This document shows, piece after piece, positions 55,535 through 64,000 of a DNA stretch of 64,000 bases (its first letter is position 1; the number at the start of each line of letters is the position of its first letter). The notes beneath the pieces are model-generated. The model saw only the letters and a program-made list of their open reading frames with translations. It had not been told where the DNA came from and made no database searches. The translations under genes were made by a program, and so were the position numbers. The DNA is from Pseudopyrenochaeta lycopersici. Taxonomy: Eukaryota; Ascomycota; Dothideomycetes; Pleosporales; Pseudopyrenochaetaceae. The stretch lies in assembly GCA_003313425.1 (NCBI GenBank), contig NHZP01000019.1, forward strand, positions 868,001-932,000, given 5' to 3'.

Positions 55535-58500
55535 ATGCATCGCCATTCCCTCTCAGAGACGGGCGACATGGCCTCGGCGCGCTCGAGCAGAGCTCCCAGC
55601 TTTAGCAGCGACCGGCCCTCGGTCGCCAGCTCCGTCACATTCCAGATGCCTTCGACTGTGCGACCGCTGCCCGCCTACATTGCCGCCGCCGTGGCCTCGC
55701 AGACCGTCACCGACCACCACAATGCCCAGCTGCGCGACGAGGACGCCGACCATGAAGAGCTGGAGAACGCCGTCTTCTCGGAACAGGCGCTGGCGCTGCT
55801 CAATGCCTTCCTCGACCATCTGCTGTTCGCCTTCCTCTCCTCGGCGCGGTCACCGTCCCTGACCGCCATCCGGCCCGCCATATCCGATGTCCTCAAGCCA
55901 CGGCTGGCCCGCGAGGCCATGGAAGCCGCCGACGAGGAGCTGCAGGGCCTGCTGGCCGGCGAGGACGACGAAGAGTTCCCAGCACACCATGCCAAGGCTG
56001 TCGACAAGTGGGACGTGGAGAAGGTGTGGAAGCGCACGCGGCTGCGGATAATGGTCTACACCCGCCTGGGCGAGCTGGAGGACGAGGACGAGGAGCGCTA
56101 TGTGAGCCAGGAGCGCGGCCTCAGCATGGACGAAGACGACGACGACGAGGCCGGCCTGGTCTCCTGGGCGTCTGCCATCTTCCTGACCTCTGTCATCGAG
56201 TACGTCGCCGAGCAGACGCTGCTGGTCTCGGGCTCGGCCGCCTTTGCGCGCATGGCCGCCAAGATGAAGAAGATTGCGCACGACGCCCAGGAGCCCCCAG
56301 AGCCGCACTTTGAGCGCATCATCATCGAGGAGCCGGACGTGGAGAAGATTGCCCTGAACTCGGCGCTCGGCCGGCTGTGGAGGACGTGGAGGAAGCGCGT
56401 GCGATCTCCCATTACCCCTCTCTCACCTGGACGCGGCGTGCGACCTGTCTCAAGCTACTCGAGCTTCCACAACCGCAAGCCAAGCCACGATACCATTGAC
56501 GAGTCGCTGCGAGCCGGCCGGTCCCCCATTCCCGAGCACACCCCGACCGAGACGGACATCGCAGCCAACATACCACTGCCGCTGGGAGACAACGATGTCA
56601 ACGAGATTGAAGTGCCCGGCCTGGCGCGGACCTTCGAAGAGGACGCAGAGAGTTCCGGCACCCAGACCCCTGTGCCGCGCCCTCAACGACCCACAAGTGT
56701 CATCATGCTTTCCCCACCTGAGACCTTCCGGAGAGGGACGAACAAAGAGCGTCCTGTATCGATGCCGCTGCGACCTGCTCCACCATTTTCCGTGCCTGTG
56801 CACTCTCCGACCGACGAGCCAGAGACACCCTTTGAGACTTCAATGGAGCAGCTCGACGATCAGGACTCTTACTTCGACGCCACGGAGCAGGAACGTGAAG
56901 CCCAACAAAAACAGGCCGAGTCGCCAGATGAAGACGCTGCCATGGTGGCTTTTGCTGCCACCACGGGCATGGGCTTCCGAATGAGCACTGTTGAGCCTAT
57001 CAAGACAGACGAGCTGGAAAAGTCTGAAGAGGACCCCGATATTCCCAGTGCAGGTGGCTACGAAAGCGAGCCCAAGGTGATGCAGTCGAAGCGAATGTCG
57101 ATAGAAAAGAAGGGCCCTCCAGGCATTGTACGCACCTTTTCGACACGGAGCTCTAGCGTGAGGTCCGGTAGGGAGACACCTGTATCGACGCCAAAAGCGC
57201 CAATCCAGGCCGAGGGAAGATCGTACCTTGACGATTCTGCGTCTGACGACGACGTTGATGAGCACAAAACTATTGGTATTGCCCGGACATCGGATATCCC
57301 CATTCGATCAACACCCACGCCTCCAGTAGATTCACCTGCCGATAGAGGCAAAGGCCCTGCACACGGAGGTTATGTGGAGTTGCACCCGCGACAGTCAGGA
57401 CCAACATCTGCCCCTTTCCGCAACTCGCCTACACCCGATTCAAAACCTATAGTTCCGGAGCGATCTGTTGCACGAAAGGACGTACGTCAGAGATCGCCTT
57501 CTAACGAGTACGCCGCCAGCCCAGCCCAGCATGGAAGCAATCCCAGCCCACCGCGGAGACCAGATTCGATACAGTCGAAGTCGCGCGGTGTCTCATTGCC
57601 CTCGCTAAAGGAGGTGGATAGCCAGTCTTCAAACAAATCCGAGGAACGAGTAGCCGCCGAGAGTATAGCGCGCCGTAGCACTCCGTCTACCAGCAGCTCT
57701 AAGCGCACTCCAAATCCTAATCGCGACGCATCCGTCTTTATTCCTGATAGACACGGACAACGCGCCTCCACTGGCGATTTGCCCCACTCCCAGCCCGCAA
57801 CTCATGAGAGATCTCCTTCAGACAAGGCGTCTCTAAAGCGAGTTGTCTCCTCGTCCTCTTCTGGCAAGAAGTCAGGCAGCTTCGTCATTACGCCTAGCAA
57901 CCGAGACTCCGAATCCAGCTACCGATCTAGGAACCTCAGTGGGCGCATGTCTGAGGAGGATCGTGAGCGCGAGTTTGACACTTTGGTCAAGGGGCAAGAG
58001 ACGGTTAAGTTTACGCTGACGCCGCAGAACATGCGAGATCTTGACGTAAGTTTTATGTGCTGCTCTTTCCTCGCATACTCTAATATCCAGCAGGAAAGAC
58101 CCGTCGAGAAGGCTGAGCCTGTCAAGCCTATCGCACCTTCTGCCCTTTCTGCGCCTTCCGTCACCGTCTATCCTCGGGTCGAAGCGAATAGGGATTCATC
58201 TTTCGGCACGGGTAACCTCCCAAATAGATCAGCTCCCAGGGGTAATGGTCCTGTTGCTTCTCCACATAAACCTTCGCCGAGCAGGAAGGTCGTCAGCAGG
58301 CCACTTGCTAGGGAACCACGAATCGACTCAGAATCGATGCGCGACTTTGCGGACTTCATCCGATCCACGGGACCGGAGCCTGGACAGGAAAAGCCGGTGC
58401 AACCTTTTGTCAACATCAGTGGCAACGGCCCGAGCGCCACTAATGCTGTGACATCGTCTCTTGGACGTAGACTTTCCAACAAGCAGACGACCAGTCGTGC

Positions 58501-59425
58501 GGACGGCCCCTCAGCCAAAGCACGCATCAACATGGAGCCGCGTAGTCCAGCAGGGCTCAGCAGCGGCAACGATGACTTGATTGACTTCATCCGACAGGGA
58601 CCGCCTAATGCAAACAACGGGCAACCCAGAATTCCCCGCAATGTCGCACCCTTCCGGAGTACTGTCGATTCTGATCAGTTCGACAACATGCTGGGTGGCC
58701 ATAACAATGTCGAATCAGCATTTGGCTCGACCTCTTCGACTCTAGACTCCAAGCATAGCACACAGACGGTCAATTCACGGACTGGTCTTCTTCCTACTCC
58801 CAAGGTTGTCCAACCAGCCTATTCCAATACTCCCCAGAACCTGAGTGGAAGCATGGCATCAAATGCGGAACCTCAAATCACAAAGACTCGCCGCCGTGTC
58901 AAGGATCCTTACGCAATCGATTTGTCGGACGACGAGAACGAGGACCAATTGACTGCCTTGCCGCATTCTACCCAGTCCCAAGTACCGAAGCAAGAAAGCC
59001 TAATGGATTTCCTTAATGGCATGGATCCCCCAACCACCAACAAACCACAGCCCTTCATGCTCAGCCAAGAAACCATAGCTGCAGCCCGCGCGCGCGCAAC
59101 AGCCTCAAATTCCTCTCTTACATCATCCAACACCGCTATCCGCAGTACCAATGGCGCTATCCCATTCGGTACTGTTTCTTCGACATCTGTCGCCTCTGAC
59201 GCCCCTCGCGCGTACAAACCCCGACTTCAAGCCAGGCCTCCTGCAGTGGGGGATGCACGTATCGGCGTAGGCAAAACAGCTACGAGCGATCTTGCCGATT
59301 TCCTCAGGAATTCAGGACCTCCAGAGCCGGTGATAAGTTCATCGAATGGAAAGAAGGAAGAGGAGAAGAAGAATAGTAGCCGGAAGTTTTGGAGGTCTAA
59401 GAAGACGTACGGTGACCTTCCGTAG
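55535..59425 (+). CDS. Large, mostly disordered protein with repeated DFxxF-type motifs
   Basis: Two exons: 55535..58045 and 58094..59425, 1280 residues. The intron (58046-58093) has a tandem CAGCAG acceptor and no stop codon, so unspliced mRNA also reads through. I do not recognise a named domain. Residues about 65-240 form a conserved-looking helical region (SEQALALLNAFLDHLLFAFL, then DVEKVWKRTRLRIMVYTRLG and SVIEYVAEQTLLVSGSAAFA), perhaps a histone-fold-like or coiled unit. The rest is rich in Ser, Pro and charged residues and is likely disordered. Near the C-terminus a short motif occurs four times (about residues 919, 997, 1138 and 1236; see findings). The end is basic (KKEEEKKNSSRKFWRSKKTY). 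No signal peptide or membrane helix is seen. A second in-frame ATG at 55568 could be the start. Function unknown; a scaffold or regulatory role is inference. Confidence 0.87.
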   Translation: MHRHSLSETGDMASARSSRAPSFSSDRPSVASSVTFQMPSTVRPLPAYIAAAVASQTVTDHHNAQLRDEDADHEELENAVFSEQALALLNAFLDHLLFAFLSSARSPSLTAIRPAISDVLKPRLAREAMEAADEELQGLLAGEDDEEFPAHHAKAVDKWDVEKVWKRTRLRIMVYTRLGELEDEDEERYVSQERGLSMDEDDDDEAGLVSWASAIFLTSVIEYVAEQTLLVSGSAAFARMAAKMKKIAHDAQEPPEPHFERIIIEEPDVEKIALNSALGRLWRTWRKRVRSPITPLSPGRGVRPVSSYSSFHNRKPSHDTIDESLRAGRSPIPEHTPTETDIAANIPLPLGDNDVNEIEVPGLARTFEEDAESSGTQTPVPRPQRPTSVIMLSPPETFRRGTNKERPVSMPLRPAPPFSVPVHSPTDEPETPFETSMEQLDDQDSYFDATEQEREAQQKQAESPDEDAAMVAFAATTGMGFRMSTVEPIKTDELEKSEEDPDIPSAGGYESEPKVMQSKRMSIEKKGPPGIVRTFSTRSSSVRSGRETPVSTPKAPIQAEGRSYLDDSASDDDVDEHKTIGIARTSDIPIRSTPTPPVDSPADRGKGPAHGGYVELHPRQSGPTSAPFRNSPTPDSKPIVPERSVARKDVRQRSPSNEYAASPAQHGSNPSPPRRPDSIQSKSRGVSLPSLKEVDSQSSNKSEERVAAESIARRSTPSTSSSKRTPNPNRDASVFIPDRHGQRASTGDLPHSQPATHERSPSDKASLKRVVSSSSSGKKSGSFVITPSNRDSESSYRSRNLSGRMSEEDREREFDTLVKGQETVKFTLTPQNMRDLDVSFMCCSFLAYSNIQQERPVEKAEPVKPIAPSALSAPSVTVYPRVEANRDSSFGTGNLPNRSAPRGNGPVASPHKPSPSRKVVSRPLAREPRIDSESMRDFADFIRSTGPEPGQEKPVQPFVNISGNGPSATNAVTSSLGRRLSNKQTTSRADGPSAKARINMEPRSPAGLSSGNDDLIDFIRQGPPNANNGQPRIPRNVAPFRSTVDSDQFDNMLGGHNNVESAFGSTSSTLDSKHSTQTVNSRTGLLPTPKVVQPAYSNTPQNLSGSMASNAEPQITKTRRRVKDPYAIDLSDDENEDQLTALPHSTQSQVPKQESLMDFLNGMDPPTTNKPQPFMLSQETIAAARARATASNSSLTSSNTAIRSTNGAIPFGTVSSTSVASDAPRAYKPRLQARPPAVGDARIGVGKTATSDLADFLRNSGPPEPVISSSNGKKEEEKKNSSRKFWRSKKTYGDLP

Positions 59426-60078
59426 TTCCTTTGTTCTTTCCCATGCAGAAGACCGTGTCGCTGGATACTTCTGGAAAACCTGTAGGATGATTTGTTTATT
59501 AACGGACACGCATACTTTTTTTATTTCCTTCATTTCATTTTACGCCTGTATTACTCTACATTGAATCTCTATTCTCGGCAGAGTTTATGCCGTTTTGTTA
59601 CAAGCTGTTGAGGATTGAGGCTTGTTCGAAGGGGATTGTCGAACTTTTGACGATTACTTATTTATGACTTCTCAATACCCCACCCGGTTGAATACAAGAA
59701 TTTAATTTCTATCCATACGTCTTGGTCTCGTGCTGCTCACCCTGCCATGATTGTAGGTATGAACATGAGGGTATTGCAGATTACTACCATTTTGTACATT
59801 GGGAGTTCTTGCGGTCAGCGTGAATGTCAATATTGATATTAAGCCGGTTCTTACTGTCAATCAAGACGCATGAGCGGATACAGAAGGATATGTAGGATCA
59901 CCTCAGCCGAGACATCCCTGCCGGAACCGTTCCGAAGCCGCCCCGGTGAGGCTTTCGGTGTAATGACTCGTGTCGGCAGTTGCGGACTCCAAATCTGATA
60001 TAGAATCACCACTACTCTCTCGTCGGAGTATCGAACGGTAGTCCTTCCCTTGAATAACTGTTCCTCTAGAGCTACATA
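59426..60078. other. Intergenic region
   Basis: About 650 AT-rich bases between two + strand genes. It contains the 3' flank of the large protein gene and the promoter of the flavoprotein gene. No clear gene or repeat. Confidence 0.5.
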
Positions 60079-61530
60079 ATGGCGTCTCGGACGCCGTACA
60101 ACCACACTCCCTCCAACATCGAAAGCTTGCTCAAGGAAACTAGCACTCTGGCCATCGAACACTCGTCAGATCCCGCAGTCAGAGATGCAAAAGCGAATAC
60201 GAAGCACTCTCCCGCGACACCGGAAGAAACACCAGTAATTGTGTTTTTCCCCAAGTCGACGCAGGAAACGTCCGCGCTACTAAAGGCGTGCAATCAAAGA
60301 CGCATTGCCGTGACGTCGTTCTCCGGCGGCACGAGTCTTGGTGGTGCACTTACGTCCACGCAAGGAGGCGTTTGCGTCAGCTTCGAGCGCATGAAGGATG
60401 TGGTTGCGCTGCACGAGGACGATTTGGATGTTGTCGTGCAACCGGGTCTGGGGTGGGTGGAATTGAACGAAGGGTTGAAAGAGAAGGGGTTATTCTTTCC
60501 TGTTGATCCTGCGCCGGGGGCCAGTATCGGCGGCATGATTGCAATGTCTTGCTCTGGAACGAATGCGTATAGATATGGCACCATGAAAGAATGGGTCATC
60601 TCCCTCACGTGTGTCTTAGCGGACGGCAGCATCATCAAAACACATAATCGGCCGAGGAAATCAGCGGCAGGATACGATCTTACACACCTTATTATCGGCT
60701 CCGAGGGTACTCTGGCGCTAGTCACGGAAGTTGTGCTACGTCTAGCTCCTTTACCAAAGAATCTACATGTTGGTATTGCAACATTTGACACCTTTCAGCA
60801 AGGCGTCGACATCGTCGTAGCCGTCCAGCGAAGCGGGCACCAGCTCGAAGCCCTGGAACTCGCCGACGGCCCACAAATGCACTGCGTAAACTTGTCCAAA
60901 CTCTCACAACTGCACTTCGAAGCGAAGCCTACCTTGTTCTTGAAATTCGCCGGGCCCTCCCTCCAGCTGGTCAAGGACCAAATCGCCACCGTCGAGTCTC
61001 TATGTAAGACCAAAAACGCCTTGTCGTGCGAATTCACCAGCGAAAAGGCGCGCATCGATGTCCTCTGGGGCGCGCGGAAATGCATCGCTCACGCCCTCAT
61101 CATGATGAAGAAAGACCCAAGCGACGTCTTCATGCACTCTGACTGCGCGGTTCCCATCTCCAACCTCGCTTCCCTCGTGGCCGGCACCCAGGCGCTGATC
61201 GCCGAAGCCTCGGGCGACCACGCCTGGTTCTGCGCGAACGTAGGCCACGTTGGAGACGGGAACGTGCACTGTGCCATCATCGCGCCCTCGTCTGACAGAC
61301 TCGCTGTGGAAGCCGTGGTGCGGCGCATCACGCAGCTGGCACTAAGTTTAGAAGGCACGATTACGGGGGAACACGGTGTGGGGCTCAAGATGAGGGATGC
61401 GCTGGAAGACGAGGTTGGCAGGGAAGGGGTGGAGGCCATGAGGAGGGTGAAGAAGGGCTTGGATGAGAGGGGGATTTTGAATCCAGATAAAGTTTTTAGA
61501 TTGGATGGGGAGGATAAAGCGAAGCTTTAG
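60079..61530 (+). CDS. FAD-linked D-lactate dehydrogenase (Dld1-like)
   Basis: Single exon, 483 residues, start ATG at 60079. The FAD-binding type 4 domain is clear: VIVFFPKSTQETSALLKACN, SFSGGTSLGGALTSTQGGVC, PGLGWVELNEGLKEKGLFFP, GASIGGMIAMSCSGTNAYRY and GYDLTHLIIGSEGTLALVTE. The C-terminal domain has the metal/substrate histidines in NVGHVGDGNVHCAI and the GTITGEHGVGLKM loop. This is the D-lactate dehydrogenase (cytochrome) and D-2-hydroxyacid dehydrogenase family, which oxidises D-lactate or similar and passes electrons to cytochrome c or another carrier. Yeast Dld1 is 587 residues and mitochondrial. Here no clear mitochondrial presequence is seen and the protein is about 100 residues shorter at the N-terminus. 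It may be cytosolic, or an upstream exon may be missing. Substrate is inferred from family. Confidence 0.92.
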   Translation: MASRTPYNHTPSNIESLLKETSTLAIEHSSDPAVRDAKANTKHSPATPEETPVIVFFPKSTQETSALLKACNQRRIAVTSFSGGTSLGGALTSTQGGVCVSFERMKDVVALHEDDLDVVVQPGLGWVELNEGLKEKGLFFPVDPAPGASIGGMIAMSCSGTNAYRYGTMKEWVISLTCVLADGSIIKTHNRPRKSAAGYDLTHLIIGSEGTLALVTEVVLRLAPLPKNLHVGIATFDTFQQGVDIVVAVQRSGHQLEALELADGPQMHCVNLSKLSQLHFEAKPTLFLKFAGPSLQLVKDQIATVESLCKTKNALSCEFTSEKARIDVLWGARKCIAHALIMMKKDPSDVFMHSDCAVPISNLASLVAGTQALIAEASGDHAWFCANVGHVGDGNVHCAIIAPSSDRLAVEAVVRRITQLALSLEGTITGEHGVGLKMRDALEDEVGREGVEAMRRVKKGLDERGILNPDKVFRLDGEDKAKL

Positions 61531-62255
61531 GGTGGTAGTGTTGATAGCGTATTTCTGCGCACTGCCGTAGGAATAGGATAGATATTAGATGAACGCATAA
61601 GAAGCGATAGCAATATCTCAAGAGTATCAATCGGCTTTGAATTACTTCTAATTTGCCACGCTGGAATTTCACTTGTCTTTACTTTGAACATTCCTTTCTT
61701 TATTTTTTAATCGTTACACCATAGTCTAAATCCAATCCATAATGACTATGGTGGGCTCTGCTCTTGGCCATTGACGAAACATCCTCTTCCTAGATGTAGA
61801 GGGTGGTAAGCATGATAGCGTAGTGGCGTCTCGTAAGATTATCATCATCGGTTCTTGAATTGTGGCCTTTTGTCTCTGCATTACTCTACGCTTGAGCTTA
61901 CTTATGTGGCACTGAATTCGTCACGTAGAATCTGTTCTTATTTGTATCTATGGTGATGTCCAAAGTCTCGTGAAATCAGTCTTGAGACAATATTCTAATG
62001 CTTGCCTGGGTCCGTATTGACCAATGTTCTATAATGCGGTAGTGTTGCGAATGAAGTGCATCGTATCGCACGAAGCGGAGAGTAGGATGATGATGACAAC
62101 CAGAATCTCAGACACGTTACCCTTCCTCATAGGACGCTAGAGCAACATCTAAATGTTGGAGTAGCGACCAAATCTTCTTGCCCCTATGATTGAGATTTCA
62201 AATTTCTTGCTCTTATCCCGGATGCATAGTCGGTTTTGGCTCATGTTCGTCTCGC
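61531..62255. other. Convergent intergenic region
   Basis: About 720 bases between the flavoprotein gene (+) and the small membrane protein gene (-). No supported gene or repeat. Confidence 0.5.
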
Positions 62256-62711
62256 CTAGGCCTTCTTCAAAGCCCCTCCAGCATCTCCGCCTACTCCTAC
62301 ACCCGCCACAAACAAGACTCTCACAAGCGTGATGACCGCAATAATCGCTATATTGGTCGTTGCCTCGCTCCTCAACTCGCCATGCGCCTGCACCGCCTTC
62401 CACATACTAAAGAGCGCCGCAAAATCCGTCAACAGCAACCCGGTCTGAAACAGCTTCCACACGCCTAGATCGTCCGTGTATCGCAGCATAAATACCATGA
62501 GAAAGGCGAACATGGCAAAGGATCCACCGGCCTGGTGCTGCAGGAAGGCGTGGCTGGGTGTGAGTTTGACATAGGCAGATGTCCGCGGAAAGGCGGGGTC
62601 GAAGACGGCCTCAGGGCTAAAGTAGTTCATGTAGACAGCCAGGAGTGAGAGAAAGGGATCCACAGTCGTAAAGGAATAGTAATAGAACGCGTTTACACCA
62701 GCTGGAGCCAT
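62256..62711 (-). CDS. Small four-helix membrane protein (DUF7704-like)
   Basis: Single exon, 151 residues, ATG at 62711. Hydrophobic segments lie around residues 10-28, 62-77, 83-104 and 115-135. The pattern FYYYSFTTVDPFLSLLAVYM, then LTPSHAFLQHQAGGSFAMFA, MLRYTDDLGVWKLFQTGLLL and TDFAALFSMW looks like a group of small fungal membrane proteins listed as DUF7704. I recall this group only by its pattern. Their function is unknown. The start MAPAGVNAFYYY is short before the first helix, which is usual. The gene ends convergent with the flavoprotein gene. The next gene, an MFS transporter, is on the same strand 240 bases away. No signal peptide is needed. Confidence 0.8.
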   Translation of the reverse strand: MAPAGVNAFYYYSFTTVDPFLSLLAVYMNYFSPEAVFDPAFPRTSAYVKLTPSHAFLQHQAGGSFAMFAFLMVFMLRYTDDLGVWKLFQTGLLLTDFAALFSMWKAVQAHGELRSEATTNIAIIAVITLVRVLFVAGVGVGGDAGGALKKA

Positions 62712-62950
62712 TTTGGGATCGTCAGGGCGTTTTTGGTTTGTGCTCTGGGTTGATTACGACTTTTGCTGGTAACTACAAGTCGAACTCGGTTGGAACTCGA
62801 TGAGGGTGTGGCTGAGATGTAGCTTTGCAAAAGATGTAGCTCAGAAGATGTTGTTGTCACTGCTTGTCGGTGTCCGAAAGTTGCAGAAGCGTGGCGGGGT
62901 GGTGGGGCAACCCTTATTGTGGCACGGGAAGTGTTACCGGCGCAGTGGTA

Positions 62951-63976
62951 TCACCGCTTACCCTTTCCTTTCCCTCCGATGATCCCAATCCCCCTGATGA
63001 ACACTATCACCACAACCGTTGAAGCGAGACTCATACCGAAATTGAACCATGCTGTACCTCGGATTCCCACCTTGAGTGCATCGTCCCATGGTTCGAGGCC
63101 GTGTCCTTCACTGCCAATTTTGTCGACATCGACACCTTTCTCTCTTGCGATGATGGCAGTCTGTACCGCTGTAGCAATGGCGAGTCCGATTGCACGACCG
63201 ATTTGGCCAACTGCCGTGATGAGTGCGCCTCCTAGGGACGCATCTTCGGGCGGAAGTGTTTTTGCGACGAAGAGCGTGAGAACAGGGAAGATGGTATCGG
63301 CGCCGCAGACGGACAGGACCATGGCTGGAAAGCCATATGCCCAGTAAGTTGTGTGCACTGGAATCGGAATGGCAAAAAGCAATGAAGATATGCTCACAGA
63401 AATGGTGCTGAATGTGAGGATGATATCGCCAGGGATACGAGACAACACCTGGCCTGTTATCGTGGCGACTAGTACACCAGTTACTCCCGTTGGGATAAAC
63501 CGCAGTGTCGTTTGGATGACTGAGAGTCCCTGGAAATCCTGGAACCAGTACGTTGCGAAGATCAGATAATTGTTGAAAGAGGAGAAGAATAAGGCCATAA
63601 GCACGTTTGCAGCCGTGAACTTGCCATTCTTGAATATGCTCATTTTCATCAAGGGCCGTTTTTCTGTCTTCGTCTCAAGATAATGCTGCCAGAATCCGAA
63701 TGCGACAACGAGTAGGAGAGAGACGACGATGAGTACCGGAACCCAGGGCGTGCTCCAGCCCACGACATTGCCTTCGGAAAGGGCGAAAAGAAGAATAATC
63801 AGGCCAACAGTAACCAGTGTTCCGCCAATCCAGTCCACGGTGTTGCGCATGACAGGTTCGGGCTGTGGCGGTGGAACCGGAATGACGATGTAACTTGCGA
63901 TGGTGGAGATGCCAGAGACGATTCCAAAGATCCAGAAAACCCACTTCCAGTCAAGGTACTCGCCTACGACACCACC
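62951..63976 (-). CDS. MFS transporter (DHA2-like), last exon, 5' part outside window
   Basis: The last exon runs from the acceptor at about 63977 to the stop at 62951 and gives 341 residues. The intron end GTGCTAATAGAACCTAG is visible at 63977-63993. The exon begins GGVVGEYLDWKWVFWIFGIV, the region around the sixth helix in 14-helix drug transporters. Eight or nine hydrophobic helices follow, including VSLLLVVAFGFWQHYLETKT, VLMALFFSSFNNYLIFATYW and LGGALITAVGQIGRAIGLAI. The tail IIGGKGKGKR is basic. MFS proteins of this type move small molecules or drugs across the plasma or vacuolar membrane with protons. The substrate is unknown. The N-terminal half, with motif A, lies beyond the window end. 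Confidence 0.9.
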   Translation of the reverse strand, partial: GGVVGEYLDWKWVFWIFGIVSGISTIASYIVIPVPPPQPEPVMRNTVDWIGGTLVTVGLIILLFALSEGNVVGWSTPWVPVLIVVSLLLVVAFGFWQHYLETKTEKRPLMKMSIFKNGKFTAANVLMALFFSSFNNYLIFATYWFQDFQGLSVIQTTLRFIPTGVTGVLVATITGQVLSRIPGDIILTFSTISVSISSLLFAIPIPVHTTYWAYGFPAMVLSVCGADTIFPVLTLFVAKTLPPEDASLGGALITAVGQIGRAIGLAIATAVQTAIIAREKGVDVDKIGSEGHGLEPWDDALKVGIRGTAWFNFGMSLASTVVVIVFIRGIGIIGGKGKGKR

Positions 63977-64000
63977 CTAGGTTCTATTAGCACACTTGCG

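Noticed and set aside
1..64000. tRNA, rRNA, spliceosomal RNA and CRISPR features
   Set aside because: I looked for T-loop strings such as GGTTCGAATCC, for 5S-like and U6-like motifs and for regular direct repeats. None was convincing.

Overview
The window looks like a piece of chromosome from a filamentous ascomycete (Pezizomycotina). Evidence read from the sequence: coding regions are split by many short introns (mostly 45-75 bp, GT...AG, often with a CTAAC-like branch site). Several families are typical of these fungi: a HET-domain protein, an RTA1 protein, a Zn2Cys6 regulator, a Pth11-like receptor and a heme-thiolate peroxidase. Conserved nuclear genes (ISWI remodeler, Get3, Med1, Tfb5, glutamine synthetase) confirm a normal nuclear chromosome. 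A Dothideomycete, perhaps Pleosporales, is my guess from the general look of the proteins; I could not test it. I count 26 protein-coding genes that I can support. Two are cut by the window edges. I saw no tRNA, rRNA, CRISPR array or intact transposon.

Layout. 1-8.4 kb holds accessory or membrane genes: a HET protein (5' cut), an RTA1-type 7-TM protein, a Zn2Cys6 transcription factor and a CorA-like transporter. 9.3-12.7 kb has a small DUF2231 membrane protein and a secreted amidase-like protein. 13.4-18.9 kb is a housekeeping block: the ISWI ATPase and Get3. 20.6-34 kb is rich in enzymes and accessory functions: a secreted lipase, a class II aldolase/adducin-fold protein, a luciferase-domain protein, an FAD monooxygenase, a secreted GMC oxidoreductase, a Pth11-like receptor and a type B carboxylesterase. 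35-36.7 kb has an orphan gene and a very short beta-carbonic anhydrase. 39.4-45.5 kb has a single-pass membrane protein, Tfb5, a GFA-family protein, a small Cys-rich protein and Med1. 45.8-50 kb has a secreted heme-thiolate peroxidase and glutamine synthetase. About 5.6 kb without a recognisable gene follows. The window ends with a large disordered protein, a D-lactate dehydrogenase-like flavoprotein, a DUF7704-like membrane protein and a 3' part of an MFS transporter.

How the genes work together. The housekeeping genes act in unrelated pathways: chromatin remodelling, tail-anchored protein insertion, Mediator, TFIIH and nitrogen assimilation. The enzymes at 20-34 kb could share a catabolic or detoxifying role, but no polyketide synthase, NRPS or terpene cyclase is present. 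I do not call a biosynthetic cluster. I did not find a clearly new multi-gene system. The most unusual items are a repeated short motif in the large disordered protein, start-codon and zinc-ligand splitting by introns, stop-free introns whose retention would change proteins, and the long gene-free divergent interval upstream of glutamine synthetase. Spliced gene models were built by eye from frame continuity and splice sites and have not been checked against RNA or homologues.
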